Part shown: in pieces, positions 1-7,812 of the stretch | How the letters are laid out: every line of letters starts with the position of its first letter | Position numbering within the stretch: position 1 is the stretch's first letter | Assembly (NCBI RefSeq): GCF_000723205.1 | Contig: NZ_HG315671.1 | Coordinates: 1,275,351 to 1,339,350, forward strand | Reading direction: 5' to 3' | Length of the DNA: 64,000 nt | Origin: Formosa agariphila KMM 3901 | Lineage (GTDB): Bacteria; Bacteroidota; Bacteroidia; Flavobacteriales; Flavobacteriaceae | The notes under the pieces: model-generated | The model's database searches: none | What the model saw: only the letters and a program-made list of their open reading frames with translations | What the model was told of the DNA's origin: nothing | Translations under genes and position numbers: made by a program

Positions 1-327
1 TTAAATGACTTCAAAACTAAATGGGATTCTAAATATTCTTACGCCATTAAAAGTTGGGAAAATAATTGGGATGAGCTTACAGTATTCTTTGATTTTCCTA
101 TTGAAATAAGAACCATAATCTACACCACAAATCTTATAGAAAACCTAAATGGAAAGATACGGAAATACACAAAAAACAAACTCTCGTTTCCAACCGATGA
201 AGAAGTTATGAAATCCGTGTTTTTAGCTTTGAGAGAAAGCACTAAAAAATGGACCATGCCAATCAGAAATTGGGGAGTGATACTAAATCAATTTTTAGCT
301 ATATTTGAAAACAGGATTAAGTTATAA
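1..327 (+). CDS. IS256-family transposase, C-terminal part (5' end outside window)
   Basis: An open frame enters from the left edge and stops with TAA at 325-327, giving about 108 residues. It carries the typical C-terminal signature of Mutator/IS256-type transposases: SWENNWDEL, an [14 protein letters not shown] block, then [10 protein letters not shown] and a KW-PIRNWG-LNQ tail. The family is a DDE transposase that cuts and pastes the element; the Glu of the IEN-LN block belongs to the catalytic region. The N-terminal part with the catalytic Asp residues lies outside the window, so whether the copy is intact cannot be judged. The visible part has no frameshift or internal stop. Confidence 0.9.
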   Translation, partial: LNDFKTKWDSKYSYAIKSWENNWDELTVFFDFPIEIRTIIYTTNLIENLNGKIRKYTKNKLSFPTDEEVMKSVFLALRESTKKWTMPIRNWGVILNQFLAIFENRIKL

Positions 328-349
328 ATAACCTAACCCTGAAATTTTG

Positions 350-376
350 AACTTACACACTTTTTATGATAGTGTC
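350..376. repeat. candidate right terminal inverted repeat of the IS256-type element
   Basis: Twenty-two bases after the transposase stop lies an AT-rich segment ending in GATAGTGTC. Read inward it begins GACACTATCATAAAAAG, which resembles IS256-family ends. The partner repeat is outside the window, so the boundary is inferred and a target duplication cannot be tested. Confidence 0.45.
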
Positions 377-410
377 AAAAATAGCGAGACTTATCTCGCT
401 ATTTTTTTTT
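377..410. terminator. bidirectional hairpin terminator
   Basis: A perfect 12-bp stem (377-388 with 395-406, core ATAGCGAG/CTCGCTAT) has a 6-nt loop and T or A runs on both sides. It can end transcripts from the transposase on the left and from the DUF2147 gene on the minus strand. Confidence 0.8.
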
Positions 411-430
411 GAGCTTAAATTAAAAAAGAT

Positions 431-850
431 TTACTGCTTTCTAATCCAGTATTGTGTTCTTCCTAGAAGTGCAACACCCATATAGCCTCTTACTTTAAGT
501 TTGTTGTCGTCTACTAATTTTAAATAACAGCTGTATACGTCGCCAGATTCTGGATCTAGGATTGTACCGTCGTTATATTCTTTACCATCTTTTTTTATAC
601 CTTCAATAATTACCAATCCAATAATTGGTTTGTTTTTTTTATCTCCTTCGCATTTTTCACAAACCGAATTTTCTTCACCAATATATTTCTTAATTATTTT
701 GGCGGTATAGATATCATTGGTTTTTTCAATTTCAATAAGAGCTTTCTTTTCATTGGTTTTGTCGTCGTAGGTTTCCCATTGTCCAATAATACTTTGTCCT
801 TTTACTGTAAAACTTAAGGTTACTAATAGAAGTAGAAATAGTTGTTTCAT
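431..850 (-). CDS. DUF2147 family exported protein
   Basis: 139 residues, starting with a signal peptide (MKQLFLLLL...VKGQ) that points to export across the inner membrane. The mature part matches DUF2147: an N-terminal IIGQWETYDD block, a central GTILDPESGDVYSCYLKL block and a C-terminal LKVRGYMG-LLGRTQYW block. The family forms a small beta-rich fold of unknown function, common in Bacteroidota and Proteobacteria. A CEKC pair near residues 64-67 could bind a metal or form a disulfide. It stands alone, closed by the 377-410 hairpin; no promoter motif is clear upstream. Confidence 0.85.
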   Translation of the reverse strand: MKQLFLLLLVTLSFTVKGQSIIGQWETYDDKTNEKKALIEIEKTNDIYTAKIIKKYIGEENSVCEKCEGDKKNKPIIGLVIIEGIKKDGKEYNDGTILDPESGDVYSCYLKLVDDNKLKVRGYMGVALLGRTQYWIRKQ

Positions 851-1052
851 AATTTTGTTTGTTTTAATCTTTTAATTTTAGGTTAAACTTTAATTCAAGT
901 ATTACATGTGGTTAAATCATGTAAAGATGTTTTAAAAGTATTTACTTGTTTAGTGATTGAAAAGATAGCTTATTTTTTGCAATTGAATGAAATATAATAG
1001 GACTGTAATGTTTGTTTAGCTGAAAATTTCAAATCAATTGATTAAATTCACA

Positions 1053-2327
1053 TTAGTAAATCCATTGGATTCGGAATTGCACATTATTTGTTATTCCCGT
1101 AAGTCCGTCTCTTTCTAAATTACTAATACCGTAAACCACCCCCGCTTTCCAATATTGGGTTGCCCACCAGTTTAAACCTAGATCGTATCGGTTATTTATG
1201 CCTCCATGAATTTGTTTTGTTTCAAGGTCGGTGCGTCCCACACGCGTAAATATTTCCCATGCACCGTATTTTCCTGTAGGTTTTATACGTCTCGCGTAAG
1301 CGGCTCTTTGGTCGTATGGTCTTTGTTCTCCACTTAATACATAACTTCCAGTAACATAATATCCGTTAAATTGTTCGGTTCCAAAATCTTTGGTATCTGT
1401 CCAGTTGTGAACATATTCCATTAAAACAGAAAAGTTATCTAAACTCCATAACTGCTCTATGTTTACGTTTAATTGATTAGACGCATCCATAGCTCCAGTG
1501 TCTACATAATTAGAAGTTATATTAGATTCGTTTTTACCTTTTAGCTGAATAATATCGTCGACAGCATCTACATAACGTACACCAATTCCCATGTGCATAA
1601 ACTGTTTCCCATCATTCTCCCATTTAGGAAGTCCGGTAACTCGAGCTGTAAAAGTGTTGTTAGATTTAGAAAAACTTTTATCACTAGCAAACCAATCTTT
1701 ATAAAAACCAGCAGAAGCTGTTAAACGATTGTTTAAGAAAAAGTGATGATATATAACACCGATGTTTCTACTGTTAAAAAAAGGACTTAGTAATCTTTCA
1801 AAGTGCGGTAAGTTGGCAGCATCCCCAACCATTTCGTAAACAAAGGTTTCTTTAATTTTCCCAAATGTAATATCGCTATTTTCAGACAGGGGCGCAACAA
1901 TTTTAAAATCGGTAATTCCAAAATTTGGATCATCGTCGCCTCGATCAAATCCTTTATATTCTACACTTATTAAATAATGCCATGGTGTTTTAAAATTTAT
2001 ATCTCCACGAAGCATCACACGGGCACTTCTAATATCGAATCGGCTTTCTTGAGAACCAACTTGGTCTTTACTGTCTTGGTCTTGTATGTTTAGATTGTAA
2101 TCTAAAATAGGAGAGAACCCTAATTTTGTAGTAAACCATTTATTATGAGACCTAGTCCACCTCATACCTCTATGTGTAGCATCTGGAATAAAATAGGTTC
2201 TTGTTGTGTCGGCCAAAATTTGTGTTTGCGACTTATCAACTAAATCTGTGTGCTGCGAGAACGCCACATTGCATATTGAAAATAAGATTACAATAATTGC
2301 AATTCTAATGGTTGGTTTTTTACTCAT
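1053..2327 (-). CDS. outer-membrane porin, OprO/OprP (phosphate-selective porin) family
   Basis: 424 residues with a signal peptide (residues 1 to about 24, ending AFSQ) and a C terminus ending in an aromatic residue (QFRIQWIY), as expected of an outer-membrane beta-barrel. The body has alternating strand patterns and family blocks such as RSARVMLRGDI, the ITFGKIKETF segment and YDLGLNWWATQYWK. The family forms trimeric anion or phosphate channels; the substrate cannot be read from sequence, and no phosphate-regulon gene is adjacent. Monocistronic; no exact TAnnTTTG box was found upstream. The nearby polyol operon is a neighbour, not a proven partner. Confidence 0.85.
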   Translation of the reverse strand: MSKKPTIRIAIIVILFSICNVAFSQHTDLVDKSQTQILADTTRTYFIPDATHRGMRWTRSHNKWFTTKLGFSPILDYNLNIQDQDSKDQVGSQESRFDIRSARVMLRGDINFKTPWHYLISVEYKGFDRGDDDPNFGITDFKIVAPLSENSDITFGKIKETFVYEMVGDAANLPHFERLLSPFFNSRNIGVIYHHFFLNNRLTASAGFYKDWFASDKSFSKSNNTFTARVTGLPKWENDGKQFMHMGIGVRYVDAVDDIIQLKGKNESNITSNYVDTGAMDASNQLNVNIEQLWSLDNFSVLMEYVHNWTDTKDFGTEQFNGYYVTGSYVLSGEQRPYDQRAAYARRIKPTGKYGAWEIFTRVGRTDLETKQIHGGINNRYDLGLNWWATQYWKAGVVYGISNLERDGLTGITNNVQFRIQWIY

Positions 2328-2593
2328 TTAATCTCTTTTAAGCTTGGTGGTTGGTTATAAAACTAAAATTGTAAACGTGTGCTTATAATTTTAGCTGTTT
2401 TTTCAGGGTAAATATAGTTTCATTTTTTAATTTATTTTAAATAAAATTAGTGCTGAACTATAGTGAAAAATTCGCTAAGCGTATTTGAGAGTATACGAGT
2501 TTGTGCTGCTAGATATAATTTCTTGGTAAGACAGAACCACACCTAAATGGGTTCTGTTTAATTCTATAAGTTAGGTATGAGATTAAAATTCAA

Positions 2594-3331
2594 TTAAATG
2601 CTTATTAAATAATTTTTCTGAAACATTTTCTCGTAAACATCTTTACTAAACATATACAGTTGCGCGGGCTTTTTAGAGACTCCAACTTGTTTTTCATCTA
2701 AAGGAATAATATACTTTTTATTAATAAGCTTTCGTCTAAAATTACGGTTATCAATTTCAATTCCTAAAATAGACTGATACAAATCTTGTACCTCATTTAT
2801 GGTGAACTTATGTGGTAGTAATTCAAAAATTATAGGCTCGGACAGACATTTAATTTTTAAATCTTCGTAAGCTTCTAAGAGAATAGACTCATGATCGAAA
2901 CCTAATTCTGGTAATTCATTTACCGGAAACCATTTGGCATTATGTTTATTGTTTTCTAAGTTAACAGCTTCTGTTTTTATTAAAAAGTAATATGCAATGG
3001 TAATGGTTCTGGTGTTAAAGCCTTCATTTTTAATCCATTCTTGGTCTTTTTCGTCCAGTAATCGATTGGGACTTCCAAAGGCTTTAAACTGTTTTTTGTA
3101 TAAACGGCTTAGTCCAGTTAACTCTTTTAAAGCTCTAGAAGCGGTATCGTCTAGGGTTTCATCTTCATGTACATGATATCCTGTTAAAACATAATCGTTT
3201 ACTAATATTTCAGAAGTCGTTTCAGATTCCAAATAGCGTTTTATTAATAAGACGTTAAGTGTTTTCTCAAGAGTATTATATCCGAAAACAACACAGTCAA
3301 CAGAGATGTTGTTTATTTTTTTTGATTTCAT
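2594..3331 (-). CDS. Nudix-derived transcriptional regulator (NrtR/AraR-like), probable regulator of the mannitol operon
   Basis: 245 residues: an N-terminal Nudix fold (about 8-150) followed by a winged-helix-like C-terminal region (about 155-240) with RNFRRKL, the layout of the NrtR family. The Nudix box is degraded: from G51 the segment reads R66-A-L-K-E-L-T-G73, so the canonical R-E-x-x-E-E has lost two acidic residues. That argues for a ligand sensor rather than a hydrolase. Bacteroidota members of this family control sugar genes, for example arabinose genes in Bacteroides. It is divergent from the permease-dehydrogenase-fructokinase operon, so a local repressor or activator responding to a polyol or sugar phosphate is inferred. 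Confidence 0.8.
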   Translation of the reverse strand: MKSKKINNISVDCVVFGYNTLEKTLNVLLIKRYLESETTSEILVNDYVLTGYHVHEDETLDDTASRALKELTGLSRLYKKQFKAFGSPNRLLDEKDQEWIKNEGFNTRTITIAYYFLIKTEAVNLENNKHNAKWFPVNELPELGFDHESILLEAYEDLKIKCLSEPIIFELLPHKFTINEVQDLYQSILGIEIDNRNFRRKLINKKYIIPLDEKQVGVSKKPAQLYMFSKDVYEKMFQKNYLISI

Positions 3332-3386
3332 AAACTTTAAATATGAAGCTAATGTAATAATTTTTTTTGTATTTTAATTATTAAAC

Positions 3387-3399
3387 GTCCAATAGGGAC
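3387..3399. promoter_or_regulatory. candidate operator half-sites GTCC-N5-GGAC
   Basis: In the divergent spacer between the Nudix regulator and the permease gene there is an inverted pair GTCC (3387-3390) and GGAC (3396-3399) inside a region also flanked by ATTAA/TTAAT. It lies 56 bp from the regulator start and about 95 bp upstream of the operon promoter. A binding role is inference only. Confidence 0.3.
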
Positions 3400-3492
3400 T
3401 TAATATTATGATGTCTCTAGTTTTGCTGAAAACTGAAATTTGAGATAATTTAGAATATAAATGAGTTAATATAGAATATTTTATGATTTTAT

Positions 3493-3522
3493 TTTGATAT
3501 TTCAAATTTTTGAATAACTTTG
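3493..3522 (+). promoter_or_regulatory. Bacteroidota promoter of the mannitol operon
   Basis: TTTG (3493-3496), an 18-bp spacer and TAACTTTG (3515-3522) match the -33/-7 consensus of the primary Bacteroidota sigma factor. The inferred start near 3529 leaves a leader of about 100 nt before the permease ATG at 3630. Confidence 0.65.
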
Positions 3523-3629
3523 AAAAATAAATTAAAGCGTAAAAATGACGTTTGTAAAATTTAACCGAATAAAACATGTTTTTATAGCGTTTTACAAATG
3601 GCTTTAAAACACAAGCAAACGAATAACAC

Positions 3630-5345
3630 ATGAAGACAGAAACTAATTATCAGGAGTTTGAGAGTATAGACGAAGAGCAGTTACCTGTGTCTAAACATAA
3701 GTTACATGATTGGACACATTTTGCAGGTTTATATGCCGCTGAGCATGTTGCTGCAACAGAATTTGTTATTGGAGCTACTTTTGTAGCTTTAGGCGCAACC
3801 ACTAAAGACATCCTTTTAGGGTTATTAATAGGTAATATTTTAGCTGTTTTAAGTTGGACTTTAATTACTGCTCCCATAGCGGTAGAAACACGATTAAGTT
3901 TATATACGTATTTAAATAAGATTGCCGGAGATTCTATGACGAAACTCTACAATTGGGCAAACATTATCATTTTTACTGTGATATCGGCCGCCATGATTAC
4001 GGTGTCAGCAACCGCCGTACGTTTTGCTTTTAATATACCAGCCCAACTAGATTGGTATCCCACGAATTTATGGTTTGTTTTAATCGTGTTGTGTGTGGGG
4101 TTAGTCGTTGTTGCAATTGCTATTTATGGGTTTAAAGCGGTTACCGAGTTTTCAGGAATTTGTGCGCCTTGGTTGTTTGTAATGTTTTTAAGCGGTGCTT
4201 TTGTGTTACTTCCTGCCTTGTCCCTTTCAGATTTAGGACAAACTATTCCTTCAAGTTGGGCTGATTTTGTAACTTTAGGAGACCATACCATTTGGACCGG
4301 TTTAAACAGTAAAGGAGAACCAGGTATAGGTTTAGTAGAAGTGATAGGGTTTGCATGGGCAGCCAATACTATTACGCATTTTGGTTTAATAGATATGGCC
4401 ATGTTGCGTTTTGCTAAAAAGAAATCTTACGGATTATCAACGAGTACAGGGATGATGTTCGGTCACTATGTGGCATGGATTTCTGCAGGAATTATGGGAG
4501 CTGGAGCAGCCGTTATTATAGGCAAACCTATAGTTGCTTTAGATCCAGGAGATGTTGCTTATTACGCTTTAGGTTGGTCAGGATTTGTAATTGTAATTGT
4601 TGCGGGATGGACTACTGCTATTGCTAATTTATATAGAGCAGGACTTGCCGCTCAGGCGGTTTTTAATTCGCATTCCCGTAAAAAATCAACACTAGTTGTT
4701 GGTGTGGTGACTATGATTGTTGCTTGTTTTCCGTTTGTATTCAGTCAGATATTACCATTATTAACGTATGCAGGATTATTAGTAGTTCCTGTAGGAGGAA
4801 TTGTATTTGCAGAACATCAAATTTTTCCAAAAATAGGTTATACAAGATATTGGTCGCATTATAAAAAATTAACGTTTAGTACGCCTGCTATTGTATCATG
4901 GGGATTAGGATTAGTATTTGGTTTTGGATTGAACATTATAAATATTATGCCTTTTTACTACCTTTTTATTCCTACTTGGATATTTACAATTATAGTGTAT
5001 ACCCTTTTAGCAGGAAAATATGGTGCTAAGGAATCTTATCCAACAGAAGTCTTAGAAGAAAAAGTTAGAAATGAAAACATTGCTAAATATCAAGACCAAA
5101 AAGCGATACAAGAAGTTGCTAAAATTCAAGACAACTCTATCTTTTCAAAAGTATTGGGCGGGATTGCAATAATGGCATTGGCCATAACTTTATACTTGTC
5201 TTGCAAGGTGTTGTTTGGAAGTGCAGACGAGAGTATTTATATTGAAAATAGAGATATTTTTTATCGTTATGCTTTTGTATGTACGGTTATATATTTTGTA
5301 ATGGCATATTGGAAATTAAAAAGAGGAAAAATTAAAAACATATAA
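3630..5345 (+). CDS. NCS1-family permease (cytosine/purine/uracil/allantoin type), probable mannitol or polyol transporter
   Basis: 571 residues with about 12 hydrophobic segments and two extra C-terminal ones. The N-terminal block (HDWTHFAGLYAAEHVAATEF, then GLLIGN at the end of the first helices) and a later ANLYRAGLAAQ block follow the NCS1 family, sodium- or proton-coupled symporters of nucleobases and related compounds. A soluble linker rich in Lys/Glu (about 470-500) precedes the final helices. It is the first gene of an operon with mannitol 2-dehydrogenase 4 bp downstream and fructokinase after that, so the likely substrate is mannitol or another hexitol. That is unusual for NCS1 proteins and rests on context. 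Confidence 0.8.
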   Translation: MKTETNYQEFESIDEEQLPVSKHKLHDWTHFAGLYAAEHVAATEFVIGATFVALGATTKDILLGLLIGNILAVLSWTLITAPIAVETRLSLYTYLNKIAGDSMTKLYNWANIIIFTVISAAMITVSATAVRFAFNIPAQLDWYPTNLWFVLIVLCVGLVVVAIAIYGFKAVTEFSGICAPWLFVMFLSGAFVLLPALSLSDLGQTIPSSWADFVTLGDHTIWTGLNSKGEPGIGLVEVIGFAWAANTITHFGLIDMAMLRFAKKKSYGLSTSTGMMFGHYVAWISAGIMGAGAAVIIGKPIVALDPGDVAYYALGWSGFVIVIVAGWTTAIANLYRAGLAAQAVFNSHSRKKSTLVVGVVTMIVACFPFVFSQILPLLTYAGLLVVPVGGIVFAEHQIFPKIGYTRYWSHYKKLTFSTPAIVSWGLGLVFGFGLNIINIMPFYYLFIPTWIFTIIVYTLLAGKYGAKESYPTEVLEEKVRNENIAKYQDQKAIQEVAKIQDNSIFSKVLGGIAIMALAITLYLSCKVLFGSADESIYIENRDIFYRYAFVCTVIYFVMAYWKLKRGKIKNI

Positions 5346-5349
5346 TATC

Positions 5350-6846
5350 GTGGAAAATTTAATAAAACTTAATCAGATGAATTTGGCCAAAGTTGCCAAA
5401 AAAATATCTTGCCCAACTTACGATCGTTCTAAGGTAAAGGCTGGTATTGTACATGTGGGTATTGGTGGATTTCACAGAGCTCACGAAGCATTTTATACAG
5501 ATCAATTATTACACGATACCAATGTCACAGATTGGGGAATATGTGGTGTGGCATTATTAGATTTCGATACTAAAATATATAATACATTAAAGGAACAAGA
5601 TGGTTTATATACCCTTGTTATAAAAGAATTGGACGGCACGCTTACGAAACGGGTTATTGGCTCTATTGTAGAGTGTATGTATGCTCCTGAAAACCCGGTG
5701 CAAGTCATTGAAAAAATGGCGAGTCCAGAAATTAAAATTATTACGTTAACGATTACAGAAGGTGGTTATAATTACAATGAAGCTACTGAAGCATTCGATT
5801 ATGAGAATCCTCAAATTCAATACGATTTAGAGCATCCAGATGCGCCAAAAACCATATTCGGATATCTTACTCAAGCTCTAAAACGCCGTAAAGAAAATGG
5901 ATTAGCAATCACTATTCAATCTTGCGATAATATTAAGGGTAACGGCGATTTAACTAAGCGTATGTTAATGAGTTATGTTGAAAAAACTGAGCCGGAATTA
6001 ATTGCATGGATTGATGCAAATGTATCCTTCCCAAACAGTATGGTAGATCGTATTACACCTGCAACATCTCCGGTAGATATTTCAAATTTAAATGCGTCTT
6101 CTGGTATCGATGATGCATGGCCAGTAGTTTGCGAACCGTTCCACCAATGGGTTATTGAAGACGATTTTAAAGCCGGAAGACCAGCTTGGGAAACCGTTGG
6201 TGCGCAATTTGTAGAAGATGTCGATCCTTACGAAAAAATGAAACTAACACTTCTTAATGCAGGACATACTGTATTAGGCGTTTTAGGAGCGTTAAGAGGA
6301 TGTTCTACCATAGATGAAGCGGTTTATAATCCAGAAATTAGTACGTTTTTAAGATTGTATATGGATCAGGAAGTTACGCCAACATTATCAGATTTAGACG
6401 GCGTAGATTTAGATAAATATAAAGAAACTTTATTACATAGATTTGGGAATGTTTATATGAAAGATCAAATAGATCGTATCTGTTCAGAGAGTTCTGCTAA
6501 ATTTCCAATATTCGTATTACCTACTGTTAATGCACAATTAGCGCGTCAAGGCTCTGTAGATTTTGCCGCATTAGTGGTTGCTGCTTGGGCGATTTACAGT
6601 TTAGGAAAGGACGAAAACCATGACGATTTACTTATAAAAGATGTCATGGCTAAAACTTTAGCAAAACAAGCGCGATTAGCTAAAGAAGATCCGGCTAAAT
6701 TTTTAGAACTAGAATCTATTTTTGGAAAATTAAAAACGTCTGAAACGTTTGTAAATGCATTTTCTAAAGCGTACAATGCCATTTCTGAAAATGGTATAGT
6801 ACACAGCCTAAAGGCATGGAATAAATCAGCTTTAAAACACAGTTAA
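5350..6846 (+). CDS. mannitol 2-dehydrogenase
   Basis: 498 residues, a polyol-specific long-chain dehydrogenase that oxidises D-mannitol to D-fructose with NAD+. The N-terminal Rossmann domain has VGIGGFHRAHEAFY (about 36-49). The C-terminal domain carries the catalytic signature K298-x4-N303-x2-H306, matching the Lys/Asn/His triad spacing of Pseudomonas mannitol 2-dehydrogenase. The start is a GTG at 5350, 4 bp after the permease stop; an internal ATG nine codons on is an alternative. Paired with a fructokinase it gives the mannitol-to-fructose-to-fructose-6-phosphate route described for marine flavobacteria such as Zobellia. Fructuronate or tagaturonate reductases are relatives, but the neighbours favour mannitol. 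Confidence 0.88.
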   Translation: MENLIKLNQMNLAKVAKKISCPTYDRSKVKAGIVHVGIGGFHRAHEAFYTDQLLHDTNVTDWGICGVALLDFDTKIYNTLKEQDGLYTLVIKELDGTLTKRVIGSIVECMYAPENPVQVIEKMASPEIKIITLTITEGGYNYNEATEAFDYENPQIQYDLEHPDAPKTIFGYLTQALKRRKENGLAITIQSCDNIKGNGDLTKRMLMSYVEKTEPELIAWIDANVSFPNSMVDRITPATSPVDISNLNASSGIDDAWPVVCEPFHQWVIEDDFKAGRPAWETVGAQFVEDVDPYEKMKLTLLNAGHTVLGVLGALRGCSTIDEAVYNPEISTFLRLYMDQEVTPTLSDLDGVDLDKYKETLLHRFGNVYMKDQIDRICSESSAKFPIFVLPTVNAQLARQGSVDFAALVVAAWAIYSLGKDENHDDLLIKDVMAKTLAKQARLAKEDPAKFLELESIFGKLKTSETFVNAFSKAYNAISENGIVHSLKAWNKSALKHS

Positions 6847-7728
6847 ATGAAAAATATAGTTTGTTTTGGCGAAGTGTTATGGGATGTGTTTCCAACGCAT
6901 AAAAAAATTGGAGGTGCACCTTTAAATGTTGCGCTACGATTACAGTCTTTAGGAAATAAGGTGTCTATTATTACCAGAATTGGTGATGATACGAAAGGAA
7001 CAGAAATTGCTGATTTTATTGCAGCACATGGTGTGAATACAGTTAACGTTCAGATTGATGCTGCTTTAGAAACGGGAGAAGTAGATGTGCTTTTAGATGA
7101 AAATGGTTCGGCATCTTATACTATAAATTTAAATCGTGCTTGGGATAATCTTCAGCTTACAGAAACAGCTTTAGAGGCAACTAAACAAGCAGATGCTTTT
7201 GTGTATGGAAGTTTAGTGGCAAGAGATGTTATATCGCGCAATACCTTATACGAACTTTTAAAAGTCGCTAATTATAAAATTTTAGATATTAATTTAAGAG
7301 CGCCTCATTATACCAAAACGGTTTTAAATCATTTAATGAATGCAGCCGATTTTATAAAATTTAACGACGATGAAATTTTTGAAATCGCTAAATCCCTAGG
7401 TTTCGAATCCACATCTTTAGAAGACAATATTCAGTTTATGTCTAAACAAACTAATACAAAATCGATTTGTGTAACTAAGGGGGCTAGTGGTGCAATTTAC
7501 TATCAAGATGAAACGTTTTATTGTAATGCTGGATATAAAATTACAGTTGTAGATACGGTTGGTGCTGGCGATTCATTCTTAGGATCTTTAATAACTAAAT
7601 TACTACAAGACACGCCGCCACAAGATGCTATAGATTATGCCTGTGCTGTTGGAGCCTTAGTTGCAAGTCATGAAGGTGCAAATCCGAAGCTTAAAGAGGC
7701 CGATATATTAGCTTTTATTACATCTTAA
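6847..7728 (+). CDS. fructokinase, PfkB family
   Basis: 293 residues. PfkB/ribokinase features: N-terminal GEVLWDVFP, the sugar-binding GGAPLNVA block (about 22-29), and the C-terminal ATP/anion-hole motif DTVGAGDS with GAGD at 239-242 and catalytic Asp 242. It phosphorylates fructose made by the mannitol dehydrogenase, feeding fructose-6-phosphate into glycolysis. The ATG directly follows the dehydrogenase stop codon with no gap, indicating coupled translation. Last gene of the operon, closed by a strong hairpin. Other PfkB sugar kinases cannot be excluded by sequence alone. Confidence 0.88.
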   Translation: MKNIVCFGEVLWDVFPTHKKIGGAPLNVALRLQSLGNKVSIITRIGDDTKGTEIADFIAAHGVNTVNVQIDAALETGEVDVLLDENGSASYTINLNRAWDNLQLTETALEATKQADAFVYGSLVARDVISRNTLYELLKVANYKILDINLRAPHYTKTVLNHLMNAADFIKFNDDEIFEIAKSLGFESTSLEDNIQFMSKQTNTKSICVTKGASGAIYYQDETFYCNAGYKITVVDTVGAGDSFLGSLITKLLQDTPPQDAIDYACAVGALVASHEGANPKLKEADILAFITS

Positions 7729-7760
7729 ATCTTATGTGTTTTATAAAAAAAATAGAAATA

Positions 7761-7797
7761 AAAAAGTCTCAGATTAAGTTGTAATCTGAGACTTTTT
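7761..7797. terminator. bidirectional terminator between convergent operons
   Basis: A 16-bp perfect stem (7761-7776 with 7782-7797, core GTCTCAGATTA) with a 5-nt loop and A/T runs on both flanks. It ends the mannitol operon and the AsmA-like gene on the minus strand. Confidence 0.9.
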
Positions 7798-7812
7798 TAT
7801 TTCGCTATACTT

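Noticed and set aside
3374-3631. An 85-codon minus-strand open frame in the spacer before the NCS1 permease
   Set aside because: It covers the promoter and operator region of the operon, has no recognisable domain, and its composition follows the AT-rich spacer. Likely chance.
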